The notes beneath the pieces were generated by a model. The model was given only the letters and a program-made list of their open reading frames with translations. It was not told the DNA's origin and made no database searches. Of a DNA stretch of 64,000 nt, positions 36,249 through 45,174 are shown in pieces (position 1 is the stretch's first letter; each line of letters begins with the position of its first letter). The stretch lies in assembly GCA_035943935.1 (NCBI GenBank), contig DASZBR010000006.1, positions 1 to 64,000 of the forward strand, read 5' to 3'. A program made the translations under genes and the position numbers. This DNA comes from DASZBR01 sp035943935 (GTDB taxonomy: Bacteria > Pseudomonadota > Gammaproteobacteria > DASZBR01).

Positions 36249-36529
36249 TTAGCGTATTTCTCCTTGAGTCGTTTGCGGTGTTCTGCAAATGCCTGTTTTA
36301 ACGGTTTGGTTCGCTCTTGTTCAACATCGGCATTCCCCAGCATTAAAATTTGTAGCATGATCAAATCTTCGCGCATTTCTTCATAGCTTTGTATATCTTG
36401 AAAAACAGCTTTCGCCTCACCATTTTGAGTAATGATAATAGGCGTTCGATTTTTTTCGAAACCGCGAATAATTTCAGCGGCATTATCTTTAAGATAACTG
36501 ATGGGTTTGACGGATTCACGTAATGACAT
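36245..36529 (-). CDS. Phd/YefM-type antitoxin
   Basis: A 94-residue partner with the Phd/YefM DNA-binding N-terminus: SYLKDNAAEIIRGF, then TPIIITQNGEAKAVFQD. Such antitoxins repress their own promoter and neutralise the toxin by their C-terminal tail. ATG 36529 follows GGAGA; an earlier in-frame start at 36586 lacks a ribosome site and the extra residues are not family-like. The toxin gene follows with ATGA overlap. Confidence 0.88.
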   Translation of the reverse strand: MSLRESVKPISYLKDNAAEIIRGFEKNRTPIIITQNGEAKAVFQDIQSYEEMREDLIMLQILMLGNADVEQERTKPLKQAFAEHRKRLKEKYAK

Positions 36530-36589
36530 GACTTTTCTCCAGACTGAATATAGCCTTAATTTATCCTTGTCAGGCTTGGGTGTCAAATA

Positions 36590-37405
36590 TTATTTTCGTC
36601 GTGTTGCCCCTACATTCGGTTGGCGTTGATGCCTCAATTCTCTATGAACATCTGTGTCATCGACAATTTCATTATCTGGGTTAGCAGGAAAGAATCGCTC
36701 GAATAATCTCGCGGCAAGTGAATTTCCTTTTGATGGATTCAATTCAGCATCAGAGAGTAAGAAAGATTTTTGAAGTAGGGTATTTTGTGCAATAACATCA
36801 TTTGGCAATTTTGGAGGTGCATAGACCATCATGCTGCCAAATACAAACGTAGCGAGAAGCATGGTTAACGAAATTCCTAGATATGCTTTCGAGCCAAGGG
36901 GGTGGTTATTATTGCCCAAGTAAAAATTTATAAGAGTGAGTACGCAGGTAAGAGCAAACAACGCTTTCACTGTGTCTGGTTCTATAAAAGATAACGCCGA
37001 GTCGGTATAACGTTGTTGTGCTAATTTTTCAAGATTGTTTAACGTATGAAGTCGTTTATTGTTGTAGCTTAGTTGTACGTTGCTTTCAGCACATAACTCC
37101 TGGAATTTTCCGCTGAGATTGTTTCTCATTTGTTCGATCCATTCGATGCCTCCTTCAAGAATATTAGGATTACCTTTATGAATATGAAAAAGAGATTTTA
37201 ATAAAAACAATTTCAGGAATAGTGATTTAAGGGGATCATGAGTGTAATGCTTGAGCGGTGCAAGTAAGGGACTGTTATCTAATTCTTCTGTCCATCCGTT
37301 TTCAATTATTTTCTGACAACTTTTTAAGTGATTATTAAGTGATATTCTACCTACAGTATTTGCGATATCAGTTAATAGGGGTTCTAGTCGTTTTACTTCT
37401 AACAT
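36590..37405 (-). CDS. Paralogous membrane protein A
   Basis: A 271-residue protein of unknown function, one of three adjacent paralogues. The N-terminal half is helical with the shared pattern C-x-K-I-I-x-x-G-W at about 30-38, then a Pro-x-K/D-x-L/I stretch and a Leu-rich helix. Two transmembrane helices lie near 149-163 and 173-194. A short tail with LLSDAELNPSKGN precedes a basic end not found in the other two. AAGGAGAGG precedes the ATG. Confidence 0.75.
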   Translation of the reverse strand: MLEVKRLEPLLTDIANTVGRISLNNHLKSCQKIIENGWTEELDNSPLLAPLKHYTHDPLKSLFLKLFLLKSLFHIHKGNPNILEGGIEWIEQMRNNLSGKFQELCAESNVQLSYNNKRLHTLNNLEKLAQQRYTDSALSFIEPDTVKALFALTCVLTLINFYLGNNNHPLGSKAYLGISLTMLLATFVFGSMMVYAPPKLPNDVIAQNTLLQKSFLLSDAELNPSKGNSLAARLFERFFPANPDNEIVDDTDVHRELRHQRQPNVGATRRK

Positions 37406-37429
37406 GTTGCCTCTCCTTAATTTAAAAGT

Positions 37430-37519
37430 TTATTTAGGTCCAACAGTACGTCCTGCCAATCTTTGAAAATCTTCTTTGCTAATCACCAGTCTATTTTGTT
37501 CGATAAATGCTTTTAGTTT
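37430..37519 (-). other. Continuation of paralogue B after an in-frame TAA
   Basis: After the TAA at 37520-37522 the same frame stays open for 29 codons to a second TAA at 37430-37432, encoding KLKAFIEQNRLVISKEDFQ and onward. This resembles the tails of the flanking paralogues (VSDEDLKKLG in C, LLSDAELN in A), so it looks like the lost C-terminal tail of paralogue B. Sequencing error, a real nonsense mutation or readthrough are all possible. Confidence 0.65.
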
Positions 37520-38056
37520 TTATCGTTGTTGTGCATCTGCTTGTGCGGCATTGGGAAACAACCACATTCTAGCTGTTGCAGTAATGGGTACGATATTTTC
37601 TCTTTGATATATTGCGGCAAGTACATAACACAGCATGGCGAGGTTTAAGAGCGTAAAGTTTAGTTTAGTTTCTGCTGCGATTTTTCTAAAAAACTGGATC
37701 AGTAGTAATATGCCGCAGCCTTCGATGAATAAGTGAGCATTTTCTTCTGCGCGATTGAGCCGGGGTGCAGGTCTATTTAATTCGCCATGAAGTTTTTCTT
37801 GTGCTTCCTGAAACCAATTATGGTCATCCATTTTAATGTGATTATTTAATGCTGCTTTAGAAAGTAATTTTAATAAACAGACTCTCGCTAAAATAGTATC
37901 AAGAGGATTTGCGGAGGGTGTAAAGGTTCCCACTGGTGAGTTATTCGCAAAGCCATTTTGAATAATCGCTTTGCAGTTTTCTAGAAATGTGAGGTCTTGA
38001 AGTTGGGCTTCGCATGTTGCAATTTGTTGCTGAATGGTTCGTGCTCGGTCTTGCAT
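37520..38056 (-). CDS. Paralogous membrane protein B, apparently truncated
   Basis: A 178-residue second paralogue. It has the shared N-terminal pattern (ENCKAIIQNGF, then PLDTILARVCLLKLL and a WFQEAQEKL segment) and two hydrophobic segments near 115-130 and 135-150. It ends at a TAA, after which the frame continues 29 codons with tail-like sequence, so the original gene probably spanned 37430-38056. AAGGAG precedes the ATG. Function unknown. Confidence 0.72.
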   Translation of the reverse strand: MQDRARTIQQQIATCEAQLQDLTFLENCKAIIQNGFANNSPVGTFTPSANPLDTILARVCLLKLLSKAALNNHIKMDDHNWFQEAQEKLHGELNRPAPRLNRAEENAHLFIEGCGILLLIQFFRKIAAETKLNFTLLNLAMLCYVLAAIYQRENIVPITATARMWLFPNAAQADAQQR

Positions 38057-38066
38057 GTATTTCTCC

Positions 38067-38780
38067 TTAATTACCTTTTGAGGGAGTTAATTTCTCTGCA
38101 GAAACAACGCCTAATTTTTTCAGATCTTCATCACTGACAAGAGACAATGCTTTAACATCAGGATTATTCATTAAATCTTTCAGTGCTTGCTGTCTTGAAA
38201 GTTCACGTGCGACGTCAGCGGTAGCGGGCATTCGGTAGGTTGATTCGAGAACCATACATCCAAGAAAACTTGCGAGCATAAGCAATGCAAAGCAAGACAG
38301 AAGCTTTTCTGCAAGTGGCTCCCATGCTTCGGGTGCGTATCGTTGAGCGAATCGTTTAAAAAACGTTGCGCTACCTATACAGATTGCAACAGCCCCCCAC
38401 TTCGCACGTGTTACAAAAGCAGGAGCATTTCCTGCAGCAATCTGTCGGTTTGGGATCAACTGATTCAATTGTGCGTCGAGAGTGTCACGCGCTCTTTGAA
38501 ACCAATCAACATTTAGATTGCTATTCTTTTCCAGAGAAACTTCAGCGATCAGTTTAAACAAACATAACCGCATAAAATAATTTTCAATCGGATCAGCGGT
38601 GGGTTTAAAAAGAGCCAATTCAGGAAAATTTTTGAAATAACGTTGCCATCCGCTTTCTGCCATAATTTTACATTGCTGTAAAAATTCGGGATCACTGAGA
38701 AGTTTAGCGCGCATAGCAGCGGTGTTTAATGTTGTATGAATGCTGAGCAATTTGGTTTTCAGCGGGTTGGGTTCTTGCAT
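38067..38780 (-). CDS. Paralogous membrane protein C
   Basis: A 237-residue first gene of the trio. The shared pattern is QQCKIMAESGW near 30-40, PIENYFMRLCLFKLIAEVSL, then NVDWFQRARDTLDAQLNQL. Two hydrophobic helices lie near 130-147 and 162-183. The tail ends LSLVSDEDLKKLGVVSAEK plus a TPSKGN end, echoed as LNPSKGN in paralogue A. AAGGAAAT lies upstream. It begins the leftward three-gene set 10 bp before paralogue B. Function unknown. Confidence 0.75.
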   Translation of the reverse strand: MQEPNPLKTKLLSIHTTLNTAAMRAKLLSDPEFLQQCKIMAESGWQRYFKNFPELALFKPTADPIENYFMRLCLFKLIAEVSLEKNSNLNVDWFQRARDTLDAQLNQLIPNRQIAAGNAPAFVTRAKWGAVAICIGSATFFKRFAQRYAPEAWEPLAEKLLSCFALLMLASFLGCMVLESTYRMPATADVARELSRQQALKDLMNNPDVKALSLVSDEDLKKLGVVSAEKLTPSKGN

Positions 38781-38856
38781 GTCATTTCCTTATATAAAAT
38801 CGAAAAATTGAATTAGCTTTAAGTTTACACGTCCAACCTTAAGGAAATATTAAGCG

Positions 38857-38970
38857 TTAGTGTTCGGCTCGATGAGCTAAGTGAGAGGTAAAGTTTTGGC
38901 GGGTGCTCCCTTTACTTCTGATACCTTCGGCGAGTGGGGCAGGAATTTCAATCGTCATGTGGTCTCTCAT
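38857..38970 (-). CDS. Small ORF of 37 residues divergent from gyrA
   Basis: In the 320-bp gap between paralogue C and gyrA an ATG at 38970 with a good AAGGAG 6 nt upstream opens 37 codons, beginning MRDHMTIEIPAPLAEGI and ending HRAEH. A TATAAT lies on this strand at 39009-39004. The product has no membrane segment. No homologue is recognised, so this is a candidate small protein only. The rest of the gap shows no other gene. Confidence 0.45.
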   Translation of the reverse strand: MRDHMTIEIPAPLAEGIRSKGSTRQNFTSHLAHRAEH

Positions 38971-39100
38971 CGCATTCTCCTTCTCGTTTAAATATATGGC
39001 CGGATTATATGCTGAAAAGTGACAGAAATGTTAGGAACAGAAGCCGTCTCCTATGGTAAGATAGGCGGTCTTTTACCGATAACTTAAGGAGCGCCTTTTC

Positions 39101-41689
39101 ATGGCGGATTTTGCAAAAGAAGTCGTGACAGTCAACATCGAACACGAACTCAAACAATCTTATTTAGACTACTCTATGAGTGTTATCGTCGGGCGAGCTC
39201 TCCCCGATGCACGCGACGGCCTCAAACCCGTTCACCGCCGTGCGCTATTCTCTATGTATCAGCTCGGTAATGACTGGAACAAACCTCACAAAAAATCTGC
39301 TCGTATCGTCGGTGACGTCATCGGTAAATACCATCCCCACGGTGATACAGCGGTATATGACACTATAGTAAGAATGGCTCAGCCGTTTTCGCTGAGATAT
39401 ATGTTAGTCGATGGCCAAGGTAACTTCGGTTCGGTCGACGGCGATGCACCTGCTGCAATGCGATACACCGAAATCCGTATGTCCAAGATTGCTCACATGC
39501 TCTTGGCCGACCTCGATAAAGAAACCGTCAATTTCGCCCCCAATTACGATGAAACAGAAACTGCGCCGGTTGTACTTCCTACCCGTATTCCAAACTTATT
39601 AATTAACGGCTCGTCGGGCATTGCTGTGGGTATGGCAACCAATATTCCACCCCATAATTTAAGAGAAGTCGTTGATGCGTGTTTAGTCAGACTCGAAGAT
39701 CCGCATGCACCGATGGAAAAATTAATGGAGCATATTAAAGGCCCTGATTTTCCCACCGCCGGAATTATTCACGGACGCGCCGGAATTTATGAAGCGTATC
39801 GAACCGGTCGTGGCAGAATATTTGTTCGTGCCCGCACTGAAATCGAAACAGACGAAGATAACGGCAAACAAACTATTGTAGTTACTGAACTGCCTTATCA
39901 AGTTAATAAAGCCAGATTAATAGAAAAGATTGCTGAGCTGGTCAAAGAAAAAAGAATAGAAGGCATTACGGCACTGCGTGATGAATCTGACAAAGACGGC
40001 ATGCGCATTGTGATTGAATTACGTCGTGGCGAATTAGTCGAAGTATTGCTCAATAATTTATACAGCTTAACGCAATTACAAACCGTATTTGGCGTAAACA
40101 TGGTCGCTTTGTTAGACGGTCGACCGTTATTAATGAATTTATACCAAATGCTCGATGCGTTTTTAGGACATCGACGTGAAGTGGTGACTCGCCGGACTAT
40201 TTATGAGCTTCGTAAATGTCGAGAAAGAGCGCATATTTTAGAAGGTCTCGGAATAGCTTTAACCAATATTGATGAAATGATTGCGTTAATTAAAGCCTCT
40301 GCAAATCCTGGCATCGCAAAAGAAGGTTTATTAAATCGCACATGGAAAGCCGGCATTGTTGCCGATATGTTAGCAAGAGCCAGTGCAGAAACCAGTCGTC
40401 CGGATGGTTTAGCGGTTGAATATGGTTTGCGAAATGAAATGTATCGCTTATCTCCGGAACAAGCTCAAGCTATTTTAGAATTGCGTCTGCATAGATTAAC
40501 GGGATTAGAACAAGATAAAATTTTCGACGAATACAAAGAAATATTAAAAACTATCGCTGAATTATTGGAAATTTTGCGTAATCCTGTTCGATTACAAGAA
40601 GTGATTACAGAAGAATTAATTGCTGTGCGTGATGAATATTCTGATGAGCGTCGCACCGAAATTCGTGAAGCGGAAGCAGATTTAACGATGGAAGATTTAT
40701 TGACCGATGATCAAATGGTCGTAACGATTTCACATAGCGGATATGCAAAAACGCAACCGTTAGATCAATATCAAGCACAGCGTCGTGGCGGTAAAGGCAA
40801 AATGGCAACACAAGTGAAAGACGAAGATTTCGTTGAGCAGCTTGTTATTGCTAACAATTTAGATACTTTATTGTGTTTCTCTAGTATCGGCAAAGTGTAT
40901 TGGTTGAAAGTTTATCAATTACCACAAGCCGCACGTCAATCGCGTGGCAGGCCGTTAGTCAATGTTTTAGCGTTGAATGAAGGCGCAGGTGAAAAAATTA
41001 CGGCGATATTGCCTATTCGTGAATATCGTTCAGATTTACATGTGTTGATGGCAACTTCAAAGGGCACTATTAAGAAAGTCAGCCTCACTGATTTTTCACG
41101 ACCGAGAAATAGCGGCATTATTGCGATTGAATTAGTCGACGGTGATAAATTAATTGGTGTGTCAATTACCGATGGACAATCCGATGTTATGTTGTTCAGT
41201 GATGCCGGAAAAGTGATTCGTTTCAAAGAAGCGTCAGTACGTGAAATGGGTCGAAGTGCACGCGGTGTTCGCGGAATTAAATTGGCTGAAAATCAAAAAG
41301 TAATCTCTCTCATTGTCGCAAAACCGGAAGGGGCTATATTAACTGCCACTGAAAATGGTTACGGAAAACGCACAGATATTGAAGATTATCGTCAAACAGG
41401 CCGAGGTGGGCAGGGTGTAATTTCTATCCAAGTGACTGAGCGTAATGGAAATGTTGTGGGTGCGATTCATGTCATTCCTGGCGATGAAATTATGTTGATC
41501 AGCGACAAGGGAACGTTAGTTCGAACACGCGCGGATGAAATTTCTATCGTGGGCAGAAATACACAAGGTGTGCGATTGATTAATTTATCCGATGGCGAAA
41601 AATTAGTGGGTGTTGAAGGTGTTGCTGAACTCGCCAGTGATGAGAAAGACGATAAAGATGATGAAGTTGAAAAAGATGCGAGCGTATAA
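39101..41689 (+). CDS. gyrA: DNA gyrase subunit A
   Basis: GyrA cuts and rejoins DNA in the gyrase tetramer. The 862-residue protein has catalytic Tyr122 (AMRYTEIRM), the quinolone-determining region with HGDTAVYD (Thr at the position of E. coli Ser83, Asp87 kept), and C-terminal beta-pinwheel repeats including the GyrA box QRRGGKGK. Thr83 is the wild-type state in several species, so it is not by itself a resistance mark. serC overlaps its end. Confidence 0.98.
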   Translation: MADFAKEVVTVNIEHELKQSYLDYSMSVIVGRALPDARDGLKPVHRRALFSMYQLGNDWNKPHKKSARIVGDVIGKYHPHGDTAVYDTIVRMAQPFSLRYMLVDGQGNFGSVDGDAPAAMRYTEIRMSKIAHMLLADLDKETVNFAPNYDETETAPVVLPTRIPNLLINGSSGIAVGMATNIPPHNLREVVDACLVRLEDPHAPMEKLMEHIKGPDFPTAGIIHGRAGIYEAYRTGRGRIFVRARTEIETDEDNGKQTIVVTELPYQVNKARLIEKIAELVKEKRIEGITALRDESDKDGMRIVIELRRGELVEVLLNNLYSLTQLQTVFGVNMVALLDGRPLLMNLYQMLDAFLGHRREVVTRRTIYELRKCRERAHILEGLGIALTNIDEMIALIKASANPGIAKEGLLNRTWKAGIVADMLARASAETSRPDGLAVEYGLRNEMYRLSPEQAQAILELRLHRLTGLEQDKIFDEYKEILKTIAELLEILRNPVRLQEVITEELIAVRDEYSDERRTEIREAEADLTMEDLLTDDQMVVTISHSGYAKTQPLDQYQAQRRGGKGKMATQVKDEDFVEQLVIANNLDTLLCFSSIGKVYWLKVYQLPQAARQSRGRPLVNVLALNEGAGEKITAILPIREYRSDLHVLMATSKGTIKKVSLTDFSRPRNSGIIAIELVDGDKLIGVSITDGQSDVMLFSDAGKVIRFKEASVREMGRSARGVRGIKLAENQKVISLIVAKPEGAILTATENGYGKRTDIEDYRQTGRGGQGVISIQVTERNGNVVGAIHVIPGDEIMLISDKGTLVRTRADEISIVGRNTQGVRLINLSDGEKLVGVEGVAELASDEKDDKDDEVEKDASV

Positions 41690-42728
41690 TTTTTGCTCCG
41701 GCCCGGCCATGATTCCAACGGACGTGTTGGAGCAATTAAAATCTGAACTATTAGATTGGCAAAAATTAGGCACATCAGCGTTTGAAATTAGTCATCGCAG
41801 TAAAGACTATATGGAAAAAATTCTAGAACCTGCTGAAGCGAATCTTCGAAAATTATTACATATCCCTGAAAATTATCATGTTTTATTTACCAGCTTAGGT
41901 ACAAGCCATCATTTTGGCATGATTCCCTTGAATTTCTTGGATCGCAAAAATAATAATTCAGCCAGTTATATTCAATCCGGTATTTGGTCTGGGAAAGCTA
42001 TAAAAGAAGCACAGCGTTATGGTGATATTTCTGTTTCTAATTTTGATTCCCCTAGATGTAATCCTGAAAGTTCTTATCTTCACTACACGCCCAATGAAAC
42101 TATAGAGGGGCTGCAAATTCATCATATTCCTGACAGTGGATCCGTTCCCTTAATTGCAGACATGTCATCCGAAATTTTATCCAAAAATATTGATATTCAT
42201 AAATATGGTTTGATTTATGCGGGCGCACAAAAAAATATTGGGCCCTCTGGATTAAGTATTGTGATTATGCGCGATGATTTAATTGGCCATGCAAAAGCGA
42301 TTACGCCAACACTCTATAACTACCAAACCTATGTAGACTCAAAATCACTGTATAATACACCCAATACATTTGCTATTTATTTAGCCGGTTTGGTCTTTGA
42401 GTGGTTATTAAAAAATGGCGGCGTGGAAGAAATCTCAATACAAAATACGCGCAAAGCTAATAAATTATATGATTATATAGATAAGACTGATTTCTATAAT
42501 AATAAAGTCGAGCAAAAATTTAGATCACAGATGAATATTGTTTTTAATACACCCAATGCTGATCTTGATGCCGTATTTGTCGAAAAGTCTGCAGAGCAAC
42601 ATTTAATTAATCTAAAGGGCCATAAAGCTGTTGGGGGATTGCGTGCCAGTATTTATAACGCCATGCCAGAATCCGGTGTGGATGCCTTGATTGATTTCAT
42701 GAAGGATTTTGAAAAGAGCTATGGCTAA
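41676..42728 (+). CDS. serC: Phosphoserine aminotransferase
   Basis: SerC is a PLP enzyme making phosphoserine (and a pyridoxine precursor). The 350-residue protein begins NFCSGPAMIPTDVLEQ and has the PLP-lysine in YAGAQKNIGPSG. ATG 41676, inside the gyrA end, matches the family N-terminus; upstream in-frame codons belong to the gyrA overlap. cmk starts inside its last codons, so gyrA-serC-cmk are coupled. Confidence 0.95.
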   Translation: MRAYNFCSGPAMIPTDVLEQLKSELLDWQKLGTSAFEISHRSKDYMEKILEPAEANLRKLLHIPENYHVLFTSLGTSHHFGMIPLNFLDRKNNNSASYIQSGIWSGKAIKEAQRYGDISVSNFDSPRCNPESSYLHYTPNETIEGLQIHHIPDSGSVPLIADMSSEILSKNIDIHKYGLIYAGAQKNIGPSGLSIVIMRDDLIGHAKAITPTLYNYQTYVDSKSLYNTPNTFAIYLAGLVFEWLLKNGGVEEISIQNTRKANKLYDYIDKTDFYNNKVEQKFRSQMNIVFNTPNADLDAVFVEKSAEQHLINLKGHKAVGGLRASIYNAMPESGVDALIDFMKDFEKSYG

Positions 42729-43392
42729 ATCAATTGTAAAAGCACCTGTTATTACAGTAGACGGTCCGAGCGGTTCAGGGAAAGGAACCATCAGCCAACG
42801 TATTTCGAAGCAACTGGATTGGCATTTTTTGGATAGCGGGGTGCTTTACCGTGTCTTAGCGTTAGGTGCTCAACTTCATCATATCGATGAAAAAAACGAA
42901 AAAGCATTAGCGACGCTGGCCAGTCATCTCGATGTACAGTTTTCATCCAATTCTGTGATATTTGAAGGCGCGGATGTCACCCGTAAAATTCGCTCTGAAG
43001 CGGTGGGTAATCTGGCCTCTATCGTATCAGCATATGGGTCAGTCCGTGCTGGGCTGATTGATCGCCAAAGAGCATTTAGAGAATTACCCGGCTTGGTGAC
43101 AGATGGTCGAGATATGGGAACGGTTATCTTCCCCGATGCAGAATTTAAAGTGTTTTTGGATGCGAGCCTTGAGGCACGGGCTAAGCGCCGCTTTCTTCAG
43201 TTGCAAGAAAAAGGCATAAATGATAGCCTTGAGCGCGTTTTGGCGGAGCTTGCGCTGAGGGATAAGCGAGATATCGAAAGAGTTGTCGCCCCATTGAAAC
43301 CCGCAGATGATGCCTGGATTTTGGATACCACGATGCTCTCTATTGAAGAAACCTTCTCAAGAGTCATGGATGAAATCCAAAAACGCTTTTAA
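42721..43392 (+). CDS. cmk: Cytidylate kinase
   Basis: Phosphorylates CMP/dCMP. The 223-residue protein has the P-loop GPSGSGKGT, the NMP-binding region and GRDMGTVIFPDAEFKVFLDA. ATG 42721 overlaps the serC stop by 8 bp. A strong hairpin with T-tract follows, before rpsA. Confidence 0.95.
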   Translation: MAKSIVKAPVITVDGPSGSGKGTISQRISKQLDWHFLDSGVLYRVLALGAQLHHIDEKNEKALATLASHLDVQFSSNSVIFEGADVTRKIRSEAVGNLASIVSAYGSVRAGLIDRQRAFRELPGLVTDGRDMGTVIFPDAEFKVFLDASLEARAKRRFLQLQEKGINDSLERVLAELALRDKRDIERVVAPLKPADDAWILDTTMLSIEETFSRVMDEIQKRF

Positions 43393-43423
43393 TACGAGAT
43401 TCGTAAAATTTTTGTAAGAGCGG

Positions 43424-43453
43424 GTCGCTACTTTTTAAGTGAGCGACTTTTTT
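43424..43453 (+). terminator. Intrinsic terminator between cmk and rpsA
   Basis: Arms GTCGCTACTT and AAGT-G-AGCGAC (one bulged G) enclose a TTT loop and are followed by six T residues at 43448-43453. It lies 31 bp after the cmk stop and 40 bp before rpsA, so it either ends the gyrA-serC-cmk transcript or acts as an attenuator for rpsA. Confidence 0.75.
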
Positions 43454-43494
43454 ATTAACTTTTGTTGTACTTAATATAGAGTAGAGAAAAATCC

Positions 43495-45174
43495 ATGAGC
43501 GAAAGCTTTGCACAATTATTTGAAGAGAGTCTTTCCAAACAGGATATGCGCTTAGGCTCAATCCTCAAGGGAACCGTCGTTGCCGTTAATGATGATAACG
43601 TAATTGTTAATGTCGGCTTAAAATCAGAAGGGACAATTCCCATAGAACAATTCAAAAGCGAAAGCGGTGAATTGACTGTCAAAGTGGGAGACGAAGTGGA
43701 TGTTGCGCTAGATGCCATCGAAGATGGTTTCGGCGAAACAAAACTTTCTCGCGAAAAAGCAAAACGTTCAGAAGCCTGGATTGTATTAAAGGTTGCTTTC
43801 GAAGGTGGCCAAACCGTGACCGGTACTGTAAATGGTCGCGTCAAAGGTGGATTTACCGTAGAAATCGGTAATATTCGCGCGTTCTTGCCAGGTTCATTAA
43901 TTGATATGAAACCGGTTAAAGATCCCAGCTTTATTGAAGGCAAAACATTAGAATTCAAAATTATTAAATTAGATCAAAAACGTAACAACGTTGTTGTATC
44001 TCGTCGTTCTGCAATGTTGGCAGAAGGCGGCAGTGAACAAAATGCCTTACTTGAAAAATTACAAGAAGGTGAAACCGTTAATGGTGTAGTCAAGAATTTG
44101 ACAGATTACGGCGCGTTTGTAGATTTAGGCGGCGTAGACGGTTTATTACATATTACCGATATCGCCTGGAAGCGCGTCAAACATCCTGCTGAAGTATTAA
44201 CCATTGGCCAAGAATTACGCGTGAAGATCTTGAAGTTTGATCGTGAAAAAATGCGTGTTTCGTTAGGCTTGAAACAATTAGGTGATGATCCATGGGCTGA
44301 GTTAGCGCGTCGTTATCCAAAAGGTACGCGTTTAACAGGTAAAGTCACAAACATTACCGACTACGGCTGCTTCGTCGAAATTGAAAATGGCGTAGAGGGC
44401 TTAGTGCACGTTTCAGAAATGGATTGGACCAACAAAAATATTCATCCGGCTAAAGTTGTACAGTTGGGCGAAGAAGTTGAAGTCATGGTTCTTGATATTG
44501 ATGAAGAACGTCGTCGTATTTCATTGGGTATTAAACAATGTAAAAACAATCCGTGGGAATTATTCTCACAGACGCATGCAAAAGGCGATGTAGTTAAAGG
44601 CAAAATTAAATCCATTACCGACTTTGGCGTCTTCATTGGTCTTGACGGTAATATAGATGGCTTAGTTCACTTGTCTGATATTTCCTGGAATGTAGCGGGC
44701 GAAGAAGCGGTTCGTTCATACAAGAAAGGCGATGAATTAACCGCCGTGGTTTTAGCGGTTGATCCAGAACGTGAGCGTATTTCCTTAGGTATTAAACAAT
44801 TAGAAGGCGATGGTGAAGATAGCTTTACTAAATATGCAACCGTAAACAAAAAGAACAGTGTTGTAAAAGGCACTGTAATTGAAGTGGATGCAAAGGGTGC
44901 GAAAATTGATTTAGGGGAAGGCGTTGAAGGATATGTTCGCGTAAGTGATATTTCGCGTGAACGTCTTGAAGATGCGCGTACTGTGCTGAAATCAGGTGAA
45001 TCGATTGAAGCGAAACTTATCTCAGTGGATCGCAAAGCACGTTTAATCCACCTTTCTATCAAAGCGAAAGACTCGCAAGATGAAGCGGAAGCGTTACAGC
45101 ATTATTCAAAACAAAATGAACCTTCAGCGACATTGGGTGATTTGATAAAAGGTCAATTAGGACATAAAGAGTGA
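43495..45174 (+). CDS. rpsA: 30S ribosomal protein S1
   Basis: S1 brings mRNA to the 30S subunit. The 559-residue protein contains six S1 RNA-binding domains, seen as repeated G-x-V-x-x-[IL]-x-[DN]-[FY]-G-x-F/A-V/I motifs (for example NLTDYGAFVDLGG, NITDYGCFVEIE, SITDFGVFIGLDG). There is no strong ribosome site, as often seen for rpsA. lapA overlaps its stop by 4 bp. Confidence 0.97.
   Translation: MSESFAQLFEESLSKQDMRLGSILKGTVVAVNDDNVIVNVGLKSEGTIPIEQFKSESGELTVKVGDEVDVALDAIEDGFGETKLSREKAKRSEAWIVLKVAFEGGQTVTGTVNGRVKGGFTVEIGNIRAFLPGSLIDMKPVKDPSFIEGKTLEFKIIKLDQKRNNVVVSRRSAMLAEGGSEQNALLEKLQEGETVNGVVKNLTDYGAFVDLGGVDGLLHITDIAWKRVKHPAEVLTIGQELRVKILKFDREKMRVSLGLKQLGDDPWAELARRYPKGTRLTGKVTNITDYGCFVEIENGVEGLVHVSEMDWTNKNIHPAKVVQLGEEVEVMVLDIDEERRRISLGIKQCKNNPWELFSQTHAKGDVVKGKIKSITDFGVFIGLDGNIDGLVHLSDISWNVAGEEAVRSYKKGDELTAVVLAVDPERERISLGIKQLEGDGEDSFTKYATVNKKNSVVKGTVIEVDAKGAKIDLGEGVEGYVRVSDISRERLEDARTVLKSGESIEAKLISVDRKARLIHLSIKAKDSQDEAEALQHYSKQNEPSATLGDLIKGQLGHKE

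Noticed and set aside
39101..41689. Quinolone resistance from Thr83 in GyrA
   Set aside because: Thr at this position is the normal residue in several gammaproteobacteria, so it does not by itself show acquired resistance.
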